Below, one piece after another: positions 46,630 to 58,717 of a stretch of DNA of 64,000 nt. The stretch covers positions 23,972,412 through 24,036,411 of the forward strand of contig NC_045139.1 in NCBI RefSeq assembly GCF_008831285.2, written 5' to 3'. The notes beneath the pieces were generated by a model that was given only the letters and a program-made list of their open reading frames with translations, ran no database searches and had not been told where the DNA came from. How positions within the stretch are numbered: the first letter of the stretch is position 1; every line of letters begins with the position of its first letter. The translations under genes were made by a program, and so were the position numbers. The DNA comes from Nymphaea colorata (Eukaryota > Streptophyta > Magnoliopsida > Nymphaeales > Nymphaeaceae).

Positions 46630-47550
46630 GATGATATATTATTTGATGTCAAGATTTTTTTTGTGAAAGTGATAATTTTCAGTTTTGTTTGAAAACATTT
46701 TAAAAGTGTCTTCTCACACCATGATGTGGCTTTGCTTTATTCTTAGTACCTCCTTGAGTAGAAGAATAAAATTTCAAGTTTTTGTTGCCAAACAATGGAA
46801 GAGGAAAATTATAAAGATCCTGGAGGAAAGGTCCTGTGAAGTTGAGAAAGTCCAGACTAGGAAATGCTATTGACTCTGGTAATCAAGCATTTGCAAGGAT
46901 TTTGCAGGAAAATATCTTGAGAGAGAAGCCAAAATGCTTTGTAAGATCTTGGAAGATAGCAAAATGAGAGTTGAGAGATGGGCTCGGGGCTTGTGTAGTC
47001 GTTCCTCTGGGTCAGTAATCAAGAGTACCGGGTAGGCATATAGGTGATTTATGTCTATACCGCGAAGATAACGACTTATGAACCTTTGGCTCGTCGAAAA
47101 TCCGTTGAAAACCCGCAAGGTGAAGCGGGTTGGATACGCGACAAAGCTACACACAACCACCAAAGGGGTGGAGCTTCGTAGTAGCCTTTGGGGTGGTGAG
47201 GTATTCCCTCGAAAATCAAAAGACAAAAGCTCAATGTTAGAGAGAAAAAAAAAAGAGAAAAAAAAAGCAAAAGGTGCCTGCCAAGAGATTAAAGGCAAAA
47301 AGGCTGAACTCGCAGAAATTGAATGTGACAATCTTTGGTAGATGTGCGATTCTAGGGTCAATATCTTCTTCTATTTTTTATTAGGATGATTCCTTTATGT
47401 TCATATTTTGGAAATTGAAAGACATTCCTTCTAGACATTTGACGGTATTGACGCGAAATGAATTCTAATGCTTGTACGGTACTATGTGTAAAGGCCATAT
47501 TATTTGCACAACACGTCGTTTTTGAATTATTTCAAAGTAAAAACTTGACA
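46630..47550. repeat. Dispersed repeat family X, copy 1
   Basis: It aligns by eye, at perhaps 65-70 percent, with 50070-50970. Shared landmarks are AGGAAATG(C/T)TATT, GGTGATTTATGT, CGACAAAGCTACACA or GTGACAAAGCTACACA, GTAGCCTTTG.GGTGGTGAGG, an A-rich AAAGCAAAA tract and GCCAAG.GAT.AA. It is likely part of an old retroelement, but no conserved protein is readable on either strand. The 164-codon minus ORF across it is not conserved in copy 2. Confidence 0.6.
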
Positions 47551-50069
47551 TCTCTAGTCATAGGAGGAACTAACCAATCTCCTTTGGTCTTGAAAGATGT
47601 TTGTCATTTCATTACCTATCCCCTTTGGCTTTGAAAGATGTTGGTCTTTCCATTACCAAACCATTAGTCCATTCATGGGATAGATGAAACTCCTCAAACC
47701 TAGTCAACTCCTGTTGAGTGTGACAATTTCATTTTCTTTGTCTCAAGAGATGCATATCATTTGGGATAAATGATTAAAGCTGGCCCATTATTCCATCTTA
47801 ACCGAGTGTCTTCAACATAACCCAGTCTTAGGATTGAGTCTGTCATAGAAAACCTCTTATCTCTTTTCAAAAGGATGAGTCAATTTTTTAGTCGATTTTG
47901 AAATGTGACATTTTTGAAAGGTTCTATTCGTTGAAGTTGCATGAGTTTTGGGTTTTATGTCCTCGGGTCCTTCATGGTTAAAACCAAGTTAGTACGCAGA
48001 TTCTTTCTTCTTGTGTCACGTTAGTGTCAGGTTAGTTGAATTGATCCTTTAGTTTGCTATTGCACATGTTCAGGATAGGTTAAGGTCATTGCCTTGATTT
48101 GTTTTCAATAGGATCTTATTTTGATTTAGTTTGATTATTTAGTTTGTTGAGTTGGGCTGGTTTGATTTTATAGTAGTTTGCTTATTTTCTGCTTTAATGG
48201 TTTCCAGCATATTGTCATGTTTAGTTTTCACGTTCATTGTGACATGGGTTGTTTAGGTGCTTTGTTGTCTTAGTTGCTTGGTTTTCATTTTTCAATGCAT
48301 TCACTTGTGTCGTAGACCGACTATCCTTCCGCATATGTGGTAAAATTTCAATAGTGAATGATCTTTTGATCAAGCCAGAGGTTTGGTACTTGTCAAGGGG
48401 TTGCACTTGTTTAATTATAGCTTCAAAAGCCATCAAGGGGACTCTCAAAGTCCATTTTCTGGCCATACTGTAAAATGTGAACTGTGTTTTCTTTCTTTTA
48501 CTTTTAATTAAATTCGGTTAGATCTATGTGTTTGTGTCAATTAATGGCTTTATATGTTTTAATGGGATAATGGCTTCTTAAACAGAAATTAAATTTATGG
48601 CAACTTTTTTTGGTGGACGAACCAATTCTTGGTGGAGCAAAGATAGGTTGTAACGTCATAGTATAAACTCACGAGAGAGAGACAGAGAGAGGCTTAGGCT
48701 GGAAAAGGTGATCTTTACCTCTTCGCTCTTTCCGTTGTTCATTAGCGGTGTTCTTTAATATACCTCTTCACAATGATGAGGCTCACTCAAAACCGCTCTT
48801 CTTCAGGGTATGCACTAATTCTCAGGCAATTTAATTCTTTAACTTCCTTTTTTTCATGTTATTCTTTGAGGCATCCAAGGAGAAGCAGAATTATTTAATT
48901 GATTTTTTTTTGTAGCTGTTAAAATGAGTGAACGTATATGTATGTAATCATCATGTGATAATCGATTGTTTTCCAATGCATCCAGTTACGATATTTGTAT
49001 TTCTGTATACATTCATTCACATTCTGGAATGCCAAGGGATTGGTTAAACGAGTCTTGATCTGTGCCATAAGTGGATGAAAAAGCTTGCTGTGGTGGACAT
49101 GATTTTCAAATATTGCTACCAAACACTGAATATCTTTTACTGTAGATGACATCTACTATGTTAGTAAGTCAGCAGTATGTTTTTCTTTTTGCTTTGTGTA
49201 ATCTCTTATTTTTTATTTTCTTGTCTTTGTAATCTTTTATTCTTTTTATTTTCTGCTTTCCGAGCTGAATATCTTAGCTGTAGAGAGCCGAGGACTCTGC
49301 AATGGCTATGTTTCAAGCTGTTGGAGATCCCAACAGGTCATGTTGTTTTCTGTTTATTGTCCTATCAAGCTCTTAAAGAGCTTAATTCTTAACAAATTAA
49401 TTTGTGAGATATTCATTTTGTTCACATGGTATCTGTGATTTGCTTTGTTCGTCAAGTTGGAGCTTCTTTCTCAAAGAAAAAAATGAGACGGTGTGCTGCT
49501 ATAAGTTTTCCTGATTGATTCTGAATTGGTTGTTGACTTATTTGAAGATCTGCGTCGGTACCAATTGTTGTGGCAATTAGAAGACTGGTTGTATATGTTA
49601 CAGCAAGTAGATTGAATCTTGCTGCTGCTGATTAGGTTGAGAGGATTGAACTGTCATGTTTCTCATTTCTAGTATGCTATATCTCTTCCATAATCTAAGT
49701 TAATTTATTCTATATGAAATGGAAGGCAAATAGTACCTTTCCCTCGGACCATTCCTTAAAGTTACACCTACAAATTATGTGTCATGGGCTGTGGTGTTTT
49801 AGTTGGGTAGGAGAAACTTTTTGCCTAGTCAATTTTTTCTCTTTTTCTCAAGGAACCCTTATAATAGGAGACTTAGTCTGAGGAATTCATCTTGTTATGA
49901 ACCCTTCCATCACAAAGACCTATATTTACAGGGGAGGAGGAGCTTGTGATGTTTAGTTTGCAAAAACCATCCTAGTCATTTCTCTACTTCCAACCATAGG
50001 TCACTTGGTTTTATAAACGTTTTTTTTTTTATGGAAAAGGGAAAACAATCTAGGCAATATATCACATGA
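47551..50069. other. Intergenic
   Basis: No gene recognised. Short TTGGTCTTGAAAGATGTT-like phrases repeat near 47583 and 47628. Confidence 0.4.
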
Positions 50070-50970
50070 CGTCAAGAATTTTTAAAACCTACTATTCTGA
50101 AAGGAAATTTTGCGACACTTTGTCTTAGGTATTCCTTTGAGGGTAAAGGAGGAAGTTTCAAGCCCTTGCTGTCAGTCAATTGAAGGAGAAGACTGGAAAT
50201 ATTCTTTGTGTGAGCTATGAAGATGGGTTCAGTGATGTTGAGGAGCTCAAGGATTAGGAAATGTTATTCGCCTTTGCAATCAAACATCTGCAAGAATCAA
50301 ACATGGAAGTGCATGAGGTGGAAGCCTGAGTGTTCTTCAGGTAGCAAAATGAGGGTTAGTAATTGAGAGTACTCGGTATGCATAAAGGTGATTTATGTAT
50401 ATTCCATGAAGATAACAATCTATGAACATTTTGTCTTGTTGAAACTCACAAGTTGAAGTGGTATGACACGTGACAAAGCTACACAAAACCATCAAAGAGA
50501 TGGCGTTCTATAGTAGCCTTTGAGGTGGTGAGGTATTTCCCTCAGAGGTGAAGGTCGCCCTAAAAAATATATATATGAAAACAACAAAAAAGAAGCAAAA
50601 AAAACACAAAGCAAGAAAAAGCAAAAGAAAATCAAAAACAAAAGAAAGCAAGAAAAAAAAAAGTGCTTGCCAAGGGATGAAGGACATGAAGGCTGAAGTC
50701 TCTAGCATTATTTTAGATCCTTTGTGGGTGAATGATTCGAGGATAATATCTGCTTCTTTTCTTTGGTTTCCCATGAAGCTGAGAAATTATGCTCATACAT
50801 TGAAAATGGAAAGAAATCCCTTCGGGAGCATCAGTGCGATTCTAAATCCTAATACTTCATCGAATACTTCAGCACAGGTAAAAGAAGGTTTTGTCTTTTG
50901 CACACATGCACTAAAAGCCTATTGGCAAAAATTTGAAAATAACAAGCCATTTCAAAGTTCAACTTGATGT
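50070..50970. repeat. Dispersed repeat family X, copy 2
   Basis: Direct-orientation relative of 46630-47550. Continuous alignment runs from ATGACGTCAAGAATTTTT to TTTCAAAGTTCAACTTGATG. The copia element at 51108 inserted shortly downstream. Confidence 0.6.
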
Positions 50971-51102
50971 CTTTTGCTATATTCCTAATTGGTGAGTATA
51001 CGAGGCAATATAATTCCCTTTAGATCATTTTATGGTCTTATTGTTGAGTGTCAACCTGGTTTAGAGTCTTTAGACTTTGAGACTCATGTTCAATATTTAT
51101 TT

Positions 51103-51107
51103 ATAGC
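51103..51107. repeat. Target-site duplication ATAGC, left
   Basis: ATAGC precedes the left LTR and is repeated at 56390-56394. Confidence 0.95.
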
Positions 51108-51390
51108 TGTAACACGCAATGGAGGAAGAAAACGAAGACAAAACACAAGATATACGTGGAAAACCTCAGGAAGATGTGAAAAACCACGGAGAAGCTCTAA
51201 CTTAGGGCAAAACCGCAACCCTAGGAGAGAGAAAGTTTATTTCCCCTTAATCAACAATTTACAATAAGTGGAGATTATAAGAGAGAGAGGTAGAGAGCCC
51301 CGCCTAGGGTACCGAGCCAGCCTCGGTATCCGTGCCCATGGGACCGGGTTCATATCCGGACCCGGTTCCCTATTACAAGATATTCTAACA
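51108..51390 (-). repeat. 3' LTR of copia 1
   Basis: TGTAACACGCAATGG ... ATTCTAACA. It lacks three bases (GAA) present near the start of the other LTR. Confidence 0.95.
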
Positions 51391-51402
51391 CTCCCCCTCA
51401 AG
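51391..51402 (-). promoter_or_regulatory. Polypurine tract of copia 1
   Basis: Minus strand TTGAGGGGGAG immediately before the 3' LTR. Confidence 0.85.
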
Positions 51403-51418
51403 CTTGCTAACATTCTTT

Positions 51419-54400
51419 TCAAATTGAGATGTACATAAGATGTTTGTTTTCAAATTGAGATGTACATAAAAATTGAGATGTACATAAGGCTTTAGTCAAA
51501 ACATCTGCAACTTGATCTTCAGACTTCATATAAGGCAGGATCAATTCCTTTGAATCTATGCGTTCCTGTATGAAATGACGATCTATCTCCACATGTTTGG
51601 TTCTGTCATGAAGGACCGGATTATTAGCTAGGTTAATCGCAGACTTGTTGTCACAATACATCTTCATCTTCTCTTCCATTTCAACGCCATCTCTTCCATT
51701 TCAACGCCAATATCTGCTAGAAGAATCTTTAGCCATAACATTTCTATAACCCCTATAGCAACTGCCCTGTATTCAGCCTCAGCACTGGATCTAGAACAGG
51801 ATCTAGAACAGACTTCCTGCTTTTTACTCCTCCATACCACTAGGTTACTCCCCAGAAAGATACAGTACCCTGTGGTAGACCTTTTAGTATCTGTGCACCC
51901 TGCTCAATCGGCATCAGAGTATCCTTCAATATTCAGTTGGTCCTGCTGAGTATACAGTAATCCTTTCCCTGGGTCATTCTTTAGGTACCCCAACACTCTT
52001 TCTGCACTCTTCCAGTGACTCAACACATTTACATCAGGGCGAGTAAGAGTAAGATAAATAAGCTTACCAACCAACCTCTGATATCGTCCTTTTCCTTCAT
52101 CATTCAGGATGTTACCAGTTTTGATACTTATCTTTGTACCAGACTCCATTGGAGTTAGAAAGGGCCTGCATTCCAGTTTACCTGTCTCTTTTATAAGATC
52201 CAGAGTGTACTTCCTTTGGCTCATAACAAGTCCTGTCTCTGATCGAGCAATCTCTATTCCCAGAAAGTACCTTAATTTTCCCAGATCTTTAAGATCAAAT
52301 TCAGCAGCTAATCTCTCCTTCATCTTCCTTTTCTCTTCTTCGTCGTCACCTGTGACAATCATATCATCAACATATACAAGAAGAAGGCTCACCAACATAT
52401 ACAAGAAGAAGGCTCACCAGACCATTTCTCTGCTTAATGAATAGGGTGTGATCACCGTTTCCCTGTTTGTATCCATTAGTCTTCATTACTACCCTCAGTC
52501 TTTCAAACCATGCTCTAAGAGATTGCTTCAGTCCATACAAGGCTTTCTTGAGATGACAACATTTTCCGCTTTGGGCATACCCAGGAGGCATGCTCATATA
52601 GACCTCTTCCTCTAGATGGCTGTTCAAGAATGCATTCTTGACATCAAGCTGGTCCATGCTCCACTTCTTTTGCACTGCTAGTGCTAAGATGACCCTCACT
52701 GTCTTCAGTTTAGCAACAGGAGCAAAGGTTTCATGATAATCAATTCCATATTTTTGGCTGAACCCATTTGCCACTAGGCAAGCCTTATACCGTTCCACAG
52801 TACCATCAAGTTTGTACTTCACATTAAACACCCACTTGGAACCAACTAAGTGAGTCCCCTTGGGAATATCAACCACTTCCCAAGTGTTGTTCTTTGCCAA
52901 GGCATCCATCTCATCTGTCATGGCCTGTAGCCATTTAGGATCCTCTTTAGTCATGGCCTGTAGCCATTTAGGATCCTTTTTAGCATCTTCCACACACCTG
53001 AGAATCACAGACATAGACAAGGAAGTAATAAAGCATTTGTAATCCTTGCTGAGTTTTGCATATAAAACAAATCTCTGAATGGGGTGAGAAGTACATGACC
53101 TGGTTCCCTTGCGCAAGGCTATGGGAAGATCTTCATTTAGTGGACTTGGTTCATTCGGGGAACTCATAGGATTGGGATTGGTTACATCAACATCTTCAAG
53201 CACATCTTTCTTCTTCCTGGTGTACACCTGGCCAAACAAAGGACCACGGGTAGTGGGCTGTTCATCCCCAGGGCCCCCTTCCACATGACTCTCTATCATG
53301 TCTGAGTGTGTCTGCCACACTGTGACTAACCTTGTAGTCCAAGAAATCCATAAACTGAATCAGCTGGTTTGAAGAATACTCTTCCACATTGTTTCCTATA
53401 CACTCCCCCTGAAGAGGATTCACAGGAAAGTACGCCTCATGTTCATAAAAGGTAACATTCCGGGAAACATAAATTTTGGAGGTGGTAGGATAATACATTT
53501 GTATCCCTTCTGAGTTGAGGAATACCCTACAAAGACAACTTTGATAGACCGAGGGTCAAACTTCTTGAGGGTTGGACTGTGGTCATGGACAAAACAAATA
53601 CACCCAAACACCCGAGGAGTAAGAGGCCAAGGGTTATGAGTGGGCATGAGGGGGAACGACCATTCAACACATGAGTAGGCATACGATTAATTAGGTGGGC
53701 ACTAGTGAGAAGAGCATCACCCCAGTAGCGCTTAGAGACGTGTCTATGAAACATAATAGCCCGGGTGACGTCTAATAAATGGCTATTTTTCCGTTCAGTC
53801 ACGCTGTTTTGGGGAGGTGTATAACTACAGGACGTCTCATGAACAATACCCTTGCTCCTCAAGAAGTCATCTAGGGATTGGGAGACATACTCTCGAGCAT
53901 TATTAGGAAAGCCTGAACAGATGTCTGAAATGGAGTCTCAACAAATGCAACAAAATTTTTGACAATGACGGGAACTTCACTACGTTCTTTCAACAGGTAC
54001 ACGAACGTACAACGGGAGTAGTCATCAATAAGAGTCATAAACTACGTTCTTTCAACAGGTACACGAACGTACAACGGGAGTAGTCATCAATAAGAGTCAT
54101 AAAGTAATAAAAACCAAAGTAATAAAAACCAAGGCAAGTGAGTACTCCCGAAGGACCCCAAACATCAGAGTGAACCAAAGCAAACGGACGGGTGGTTTTA
54201 TTGAAAGAAATAGGGTACGAAGCCCTAACATGTTTAGCCAACTGACACACTTCACAGGTGAAGGAGTCCATGGAAACAGAAGTAAAAAACCTAGGAAACA
54301 ACTTCTTAATCAACTGGAATGGGAGATGTCCAAGCCGCTTGTGCCATCACATGATAGTAGATCTGTCCTCCACGCCTGACAAATGTCCACTAGTGGCTGA

Positions 54401-55803
54401 AATGAGAGCAGAAGCAACCTGGACGGGCAGTCTGTAGAGTCCATCAATAACCGAACCAATCCCAATCTTCTTCCCCGTCACCAAGTCCTGCAGGAAACAA
54501 CGATCAGTAGAGAAGATTAGATTGCAATTGAGTTCTTTGGTAATACTGCTGACAGATAACAGATTCACAGGAATATTGGGAACATGAAGAGCATTATGAA
54601 GACGGTATTTATTCAACAAGGACAAACAGAAATAGAAGACTCATCAGTCATAGACACGCGTAGCTGCCCGAAGGACAATTTGTATTCTTGAAACATCTTA
54701 GGGTCCTCTGTCATATGATGCGTAGCTCCGCTGTCAATAATCCAATCACCAAGAGAGGAATTACCTTGATCGCTTGTGGCAACAAGAGCTTGGGCTAACT
54801 TAGCTCCCTCAGACGTGGATGCTTCCTCCGGAGTAGTAGAGGCCATAGATAGCCGACTGATGTAAGCTTGCAATTCCTTGATTTGATCAGAGGAGAGCTT
54901 TAATTTTTCAACACTCGAGGAGCTATCCTGACTAGAAGCAGGCACAGGAGGACCCCGCCGACCAGAAGGAGGACGACCATGGGTAAGCCGCTTTTTAGGG
55001 TGAATATCCCAACAGAAATCCACAAAATGCCCCAACTTGTTACAGTGACTACAACGTCGAACAGGACGCTGTCCAGTCCCTGAAGTACGGCTAACAAAGG
55101 CAGAGGGGGAACTCTCATGACTGGAGTGCATCACCTGACGTCGTTGTTCCTCAGATTCCACCCGAGCATACACTTCCTCAATCCCAGGGATCTCATCACA
55201 ATTGAGAATTTGACTCCTAATGGATTCAAATTCATCACGCAGACCCCCAAGAAAAATAAAGGTCTGGTTCATCCATTCTTTTTTCCAGTACAAGGCATGA
55301 TCAGAACCACAATTCCAGTCATCATTCACATGATAGTCCAGTTCCTCCCATTTAGTTTTCAGGGCTGCATAGAAGGATGCCACAAACAAGTCACCCTGTT
55401 TAAGGGAGTAGATGCTACGTTTAATCTGGTACGTACGCAGGACTCTTTTCTTACGGCCATACATCCTCGCAAGCACAGTCCACATATCATAGGCGGTCGA
55501 CTTTCGCAAAATAAGTGGCTGAATATCAGCAGAAACAGAGCTAATGATTCACACCTTAACTTGACTGTCTTCCAATGCCCAAGTCGCCCAATGAGGATCT
55601 GTTTTACTAGGCGCAGGTTTCTCTCCCGTGATATAAGAAAGACGACCGCGACTAGTTATCCCTATTTCGAGTGCAGCAGACCAAGAGAGATAGTTGTCTT
55701 TATTCAGCCGAATGGAGGTGACTTGAACCAGCAAGTGCTCGCTCTTGGTATTGTTGTTTGTGTCAAAGGCAACATCGATCTTGGGAGTCATTTCTTCTGT
55801 CAT
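51419..55803 (-). pseudogene. Copia 1 gag-pol polyprotein, broken
   Basis: Gag starts at ATG 55803 (MTEEMTPKIDVAF). An in-frame TGA near 55548 replaces a Trp codon, and gag resumes to the zinc knuckle CSHCNKLGHFVDFC (about 55012-55053). The protease motif DWIIDSGATHHM is near 54735. A frameshift follows near 54610. Integrase pieces lie at 54625-53527 (CEVCQLAKH, HSDVWGPSG, LIDDYSR). Reverse transcriptase is at 53320-51904 (QLDVKNAFLNSHLEEEVYM, YVDDMIVTGDD). RNase H is at 51679-51419 (MYCDNKSAINLANNPV, DRHFIQERI). The normal product is one polyprotein cut by its own protease; here at least five lesions prevent that. Confidence 0.9.
51420..54130. repeat. Seven perfect short tandem duplications inside copia 1
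   Basis: Units and places: AAATTGAGATGTACATAA three times at 51420-51487; a 20-bp unit at 51671-51708; 13 bp (GATCTAGAACAGG) at 51787-51812; 26 bp at 52368-52419; 33 bp at 52918-52983; 62 bp at 53979-54102; 15 bp (AAAGTAATAAAAACC) at 54101-54130. The 62-, 26- and 20-bp units shift the pol frame. Confidence 0.9.
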
Positions 55804-55859
55804 CAGGAACACCAAAGAGAGACAAAAAACAGCACCAGGAAACACGACCAGGGTTGTGG

Positions 55860-56010
55860 CCCAAGAACCACGACGATGGCAATGGAACAGGCAACGGTGG
55901 CGGTGCTAAGAAGATGACGGCGATGGAACAGGCAACGGCGGCGCCACTAAGAAGATGACGGCGAGGGAACAGACAACGGCGGCGGCGCTATAACAGACGA
56001 CGGCGATGGC
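55860..56010. repeat. 41-bp tandem repeats in the copia 1 leader
   Basis: ATGGAACAGGCAACGG-type units start at 55882, 55923 and 55964 (GC-rich, GCGGCGG and AAGAAGATGACGG phrases). They lie between the primer site and the gag start. Confidence 0.75.
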
Positions 56011-56088
56011 GGCTCAAGGAGAACCGGCGGCGGGAAAGCACAAAGCAGCGATGGAATCACACGATCACTGAACAAATCCCACACGCGC

Positions 56089-56102
56089 TGGCTCTGATAC
56101 CA
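56089..56102 (-). promoter_or_regulatory. Primer-binding site of copia 1, initiator-Met tRNA
   Basis: Minus strand TGGTATCAGAGCCA, directly abutting the 5' LTR. Confidence 0.95.
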
Positions 56103-56389
56103 TGTAGAAACACGCAATGGAGGAAGAAAACGAAGACAAAACACAAGATATACGTGGAAAACCTCAGGAAGAGGTGAAAAACCACGGAGAAGCTCTAACC
56201 TAGGGGCCAAACCGCAACCCTAGGAGAGAGAAAGTTTATTTCCCCTTAATCAACAATTTACAATAAGTGGAGATTATAAGAGAGAGAGGTAGAGAGCCCC
56301 GCCTAGGGTACCGAGCCAGCCTCGGTCTCCGCACCCATGAGACCGGGTCCATATCCGGACCCGGTTTCCTATTACAAGATATTCTAACA
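56103..56389 (-). repeat. 5' LTR of copia 1
   Basis: TGTAGAAACACGCAATGG ... ATTCTAACA, 287 bp, aligning throughout with 51108-51390. Confidence 0.95.
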
Positions 56390-56394
56390 ATAGC
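56390..56394. repeat. Target-site duplication ATAGC, right
   Basis: ATAGC directly after the right LTR, identical to 51103-51107. Confidence 0.95.
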
Positions 56395-57958
56395 CATGCT
56401 TAGTTTGAGTCAGTTTCATGTAGTGCATAAGTTGACTAGAGTACTTATTGTGTATAGTCTAGCATAGTAGGGACATGGGTTAAAGTTGTGTTGTGGTTCC
56501 ATGCTTGTTAGAATCTTAATTATAGTAGTTTTTGTTTGATTGTTAACTGTCGTCATCTTTTCATTGAGCATTTGATTCTATTTAAAACCATGTACCTAAG
56601 TTGTACATGTCCTAGCTATACCGAGGTATGGTTCAGAAGAACTGTGAATGTTAGAGTTGTTAAACCTTGGTATTGATTTCATGTGTTTGTTGGTTTTCAC
56701 TAGGATTGTCAGAAGTTAGAGCATATGCTTATTGATTGTATTTCTAAAAGGCCTGAGCCAAGTTAGTTAGCTGAATTATTTTGCAATCATATTAATTCTT
56801 GAAATGTTTTCTCACTTTTTGTGTTTGATAGTTAAGATTCCCTGCATCATAATTATTTTCATCACTTGTTCACTGAACTTATGTATGTATTTATGTTCTT
56901 AAGGTGTTGCTGGTTTTGATAGTCTGGTTTTTGGTTTAAGATAGTTCAAATTTTTTATTGATCTGAGTATTATACTTTGCCAAGTTGAATTGTCTAATAG
57001 TGCTTTGATCGGTTTGGTTTCAAATTTCATAGAAGGTTAGTTTCTTTACCATCGTGAACCATCTCTAGTTTGAACTTTGCCTCTGTCCTTTCTTTTGGCC
57101 TGAGATTGGGAAGCAATTTCTATATCAATTCGAAAGATTTTTCTACTCAGTTTTCTCTTGATCAAATTTGGTGAATTTTGGAGTAGATTTAATGGGCCGA
57201 AGTCAGTTTCTTCCAAACTCCGCTTCTGCAACACTGTTGCAGTTGTTGGGACAAAACAGGACAATTGGGGAACCATGTTTATGAATGGCTATAACTTTTG
57301 ATCCCAAAGTTATGTTTGAGATTTATAAAATGGACTATTTTCATGGAAACTTTAGCTTCAAAATGAGATACATTTTGTTAAATTTGGACATCATTTGCCT
57401 TTCCTAATCTCTATTTTTACAGAAATCTCTCCAACGAGGTTCATAACAGTCTTATTAGTGATTAGATTTTGGACATCCTCTTTTGTCACTGTTGTGTGTA
57501 ATTTTTTTCATCTTTTTACCCTTTCGCATCATAGGGAGTCATTTTGCATGTTTTTTTATATAAATTTGTTGAATAGTTTATAGATTTTTTTTCTTTTGGG
57601 TTTCAAGCTTTGACTAACATTTGTGGAGCATTGAAGATATTGCATTCAGCAATGGAAGAAATTACCCTCGTTTCTATTCCCGTGGCTTTTTTTGTTCTAA
57701 TCCCGTGGCTTTTTTTGTTCTTTTATGTTTAAATTCTAGTACTGACATCACAAATAGAGTAAGTTTCATTTGGATGTCATTCTTACCTTAGTGAGAGTTC
57801 AGTTTTGAAAACTTTGGTGGCCAGATTTCTGTGTCTCTTGTTGCAAAATATCATTTTAAAAATCCTTAACCATAAGGTTACACCAAGTTTTTGTCACCAA
57901 GTGGCATATTTTACAGTAGGCATTCAATTGACTATGCTTTATTTTTATGTTTTGCTTT
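56395..57958. other. Intergenic between the two copia elements
   Basis: AT-rich and T-rich; no gene recognised. A CCCGTGGCTTTTTTTGTTC unit is duplicated at 57678-57720. Confidence 0.5.
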
Positions 57959-57992
57959 TGTTGCGTGATGGAGAAGGGGAGTGATGGAGAAG

Positions 57993-58057
<65 letters not shown>

Positions 58058-58236
58058 ACGGTGAAAATATATTCTATTCCATATCGTGCTCTATTCTCTA
58101 CTTAAAGAGAGATTAGGGCACGGTTGTGGCAGTTACAAAAGTAGGACAAATAAAGTAGTAAAAAGACAAAAGAGAACTCTAACTTTTAAATAATCAAATG
58201 ACTACCACACTTAAAGCAAACTTTCTAATTTCAACA
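57959..58236 (-). repeat. 3' LTR of copia 2
   Basis: The right edge (CAACA next to the purine tract) is certain. The left edge is placed at TGTTG, which gives perfect 5-bp inverted ends TGTTG/CAACA and 278 bp, similar to the copia 1 LTRs. A 60-bp GA microsatellite (57995-58054) sits inside it. Confidence 0.7.
57995..58054. repeat. (GA)n microsatellite
   Basis: About 30 GA units inside the copia 2 LTR, next to a 16-bp duplicated TGATGGAGAAGGGGAG unit (57966-57997). Confidence 0.95.
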
Positions 58237-58252
58237 CTCCCCCTCAAGCTGG
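58237..58252 (-). promoter_or_regulatory. Polypurine tract of copia 2
   Basis: Minus strand CAGCTTGAGGGGGAG directly before the 3' LTR, nearly the same as in copia 1. Confidence 0.85.
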
Positions 58253-58272
58253 AGCATAGATATCAACCATGC

Positions 58273-58716
58273 TCAGCTTGTCACAACATCTAGAGAAATC
58301 ACCAATCGGAAGAGCTTTCCTGCTTGGTCTTCAGAAGCTACATGAACCGTAGACACCACACCTTTTATAAGATGCTGAATATAATGACAACCCACCTCAA
58401 TGTGCTTAGTTCTTTCATGAAATACTGGATTGTTTGCAATATAAGTGGCAGCCTTGTTATCACAGTACATTTTTATAGGAAGAGGAACATGAATACTCAT
58501 ATTCGTTAGCATAGATTTAACCCACGTCATCTCAGTCGCCGTTTGAGCCATTGCTCTATATTCAGATTCTGCACTTGATCTAGAGACTACATTTTGTTTC
58601 TTGCTTCTCCATGATATGAGATTACCCCCAACAAACACACAGAAGCCAGTTGTTGACCTTCTATCATCAACAGACCCTGCATAGTCAGCATCACTGTAAG
58701 CAGCAACATTTAGAGA
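58273..58716 (-). pseudogene. Copia 2 RNase H
   Basis: LISWRSKKQNVVSRSSAESE, then EYRAMA, MYCDNKAATYIANNPVFHER and TKHIEVGCHYIQ are the typical C-terminal RNase H of copia pol. It is separated from RT by a frameshift near 58716-58720; the linking SDADYAGSVDDRRSTTGFC reading lies in this frame. The domain is otherwise well preserved. Confidence 0.9.
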
Positions 58717-58717
58717 T

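Larger units (their letters stand above)
51108..56389 (-). mobile_element. Ty1/copia retrotransposon 1, full-length but defective
   Basis: A 5282-bp minus-strand element with TSD ATAGC on both sides. LTRs are 283 bp (left) and 287 bp (right), TGTA...AACA. The primer-binding site TGGTATCAGAGCCA is directly next to the 5' LTR. A polypurine tract (TTGAGGGGGAG) lies next to the 3' LTR. Domains in order on the minus strand are gag with zinc knuckle, protease, integrase, reverse transcriptase and RNase H, the copia order. The reading frame is broken by a nonsense codon, frameshifts and short tandem duplications. The LTRs are similar (one 3-bp indel and a handful of substitutions), so the element is fairly young. 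Confidence 0.95.

Noticed and set aside
46867-47361. 164-codon minus-strand ORF
   Set aside because: It overlaps repeat family X and is not conserved in the second copy; Ser/Leu/Phe-rich reading of an A-rich tract on the other strand.
55117-55917. 266-codon plus-strand ORF in copia 1
   Set aside because: It is antisense to gag and its leader repeats, with no motif; a shadow of the real frame.
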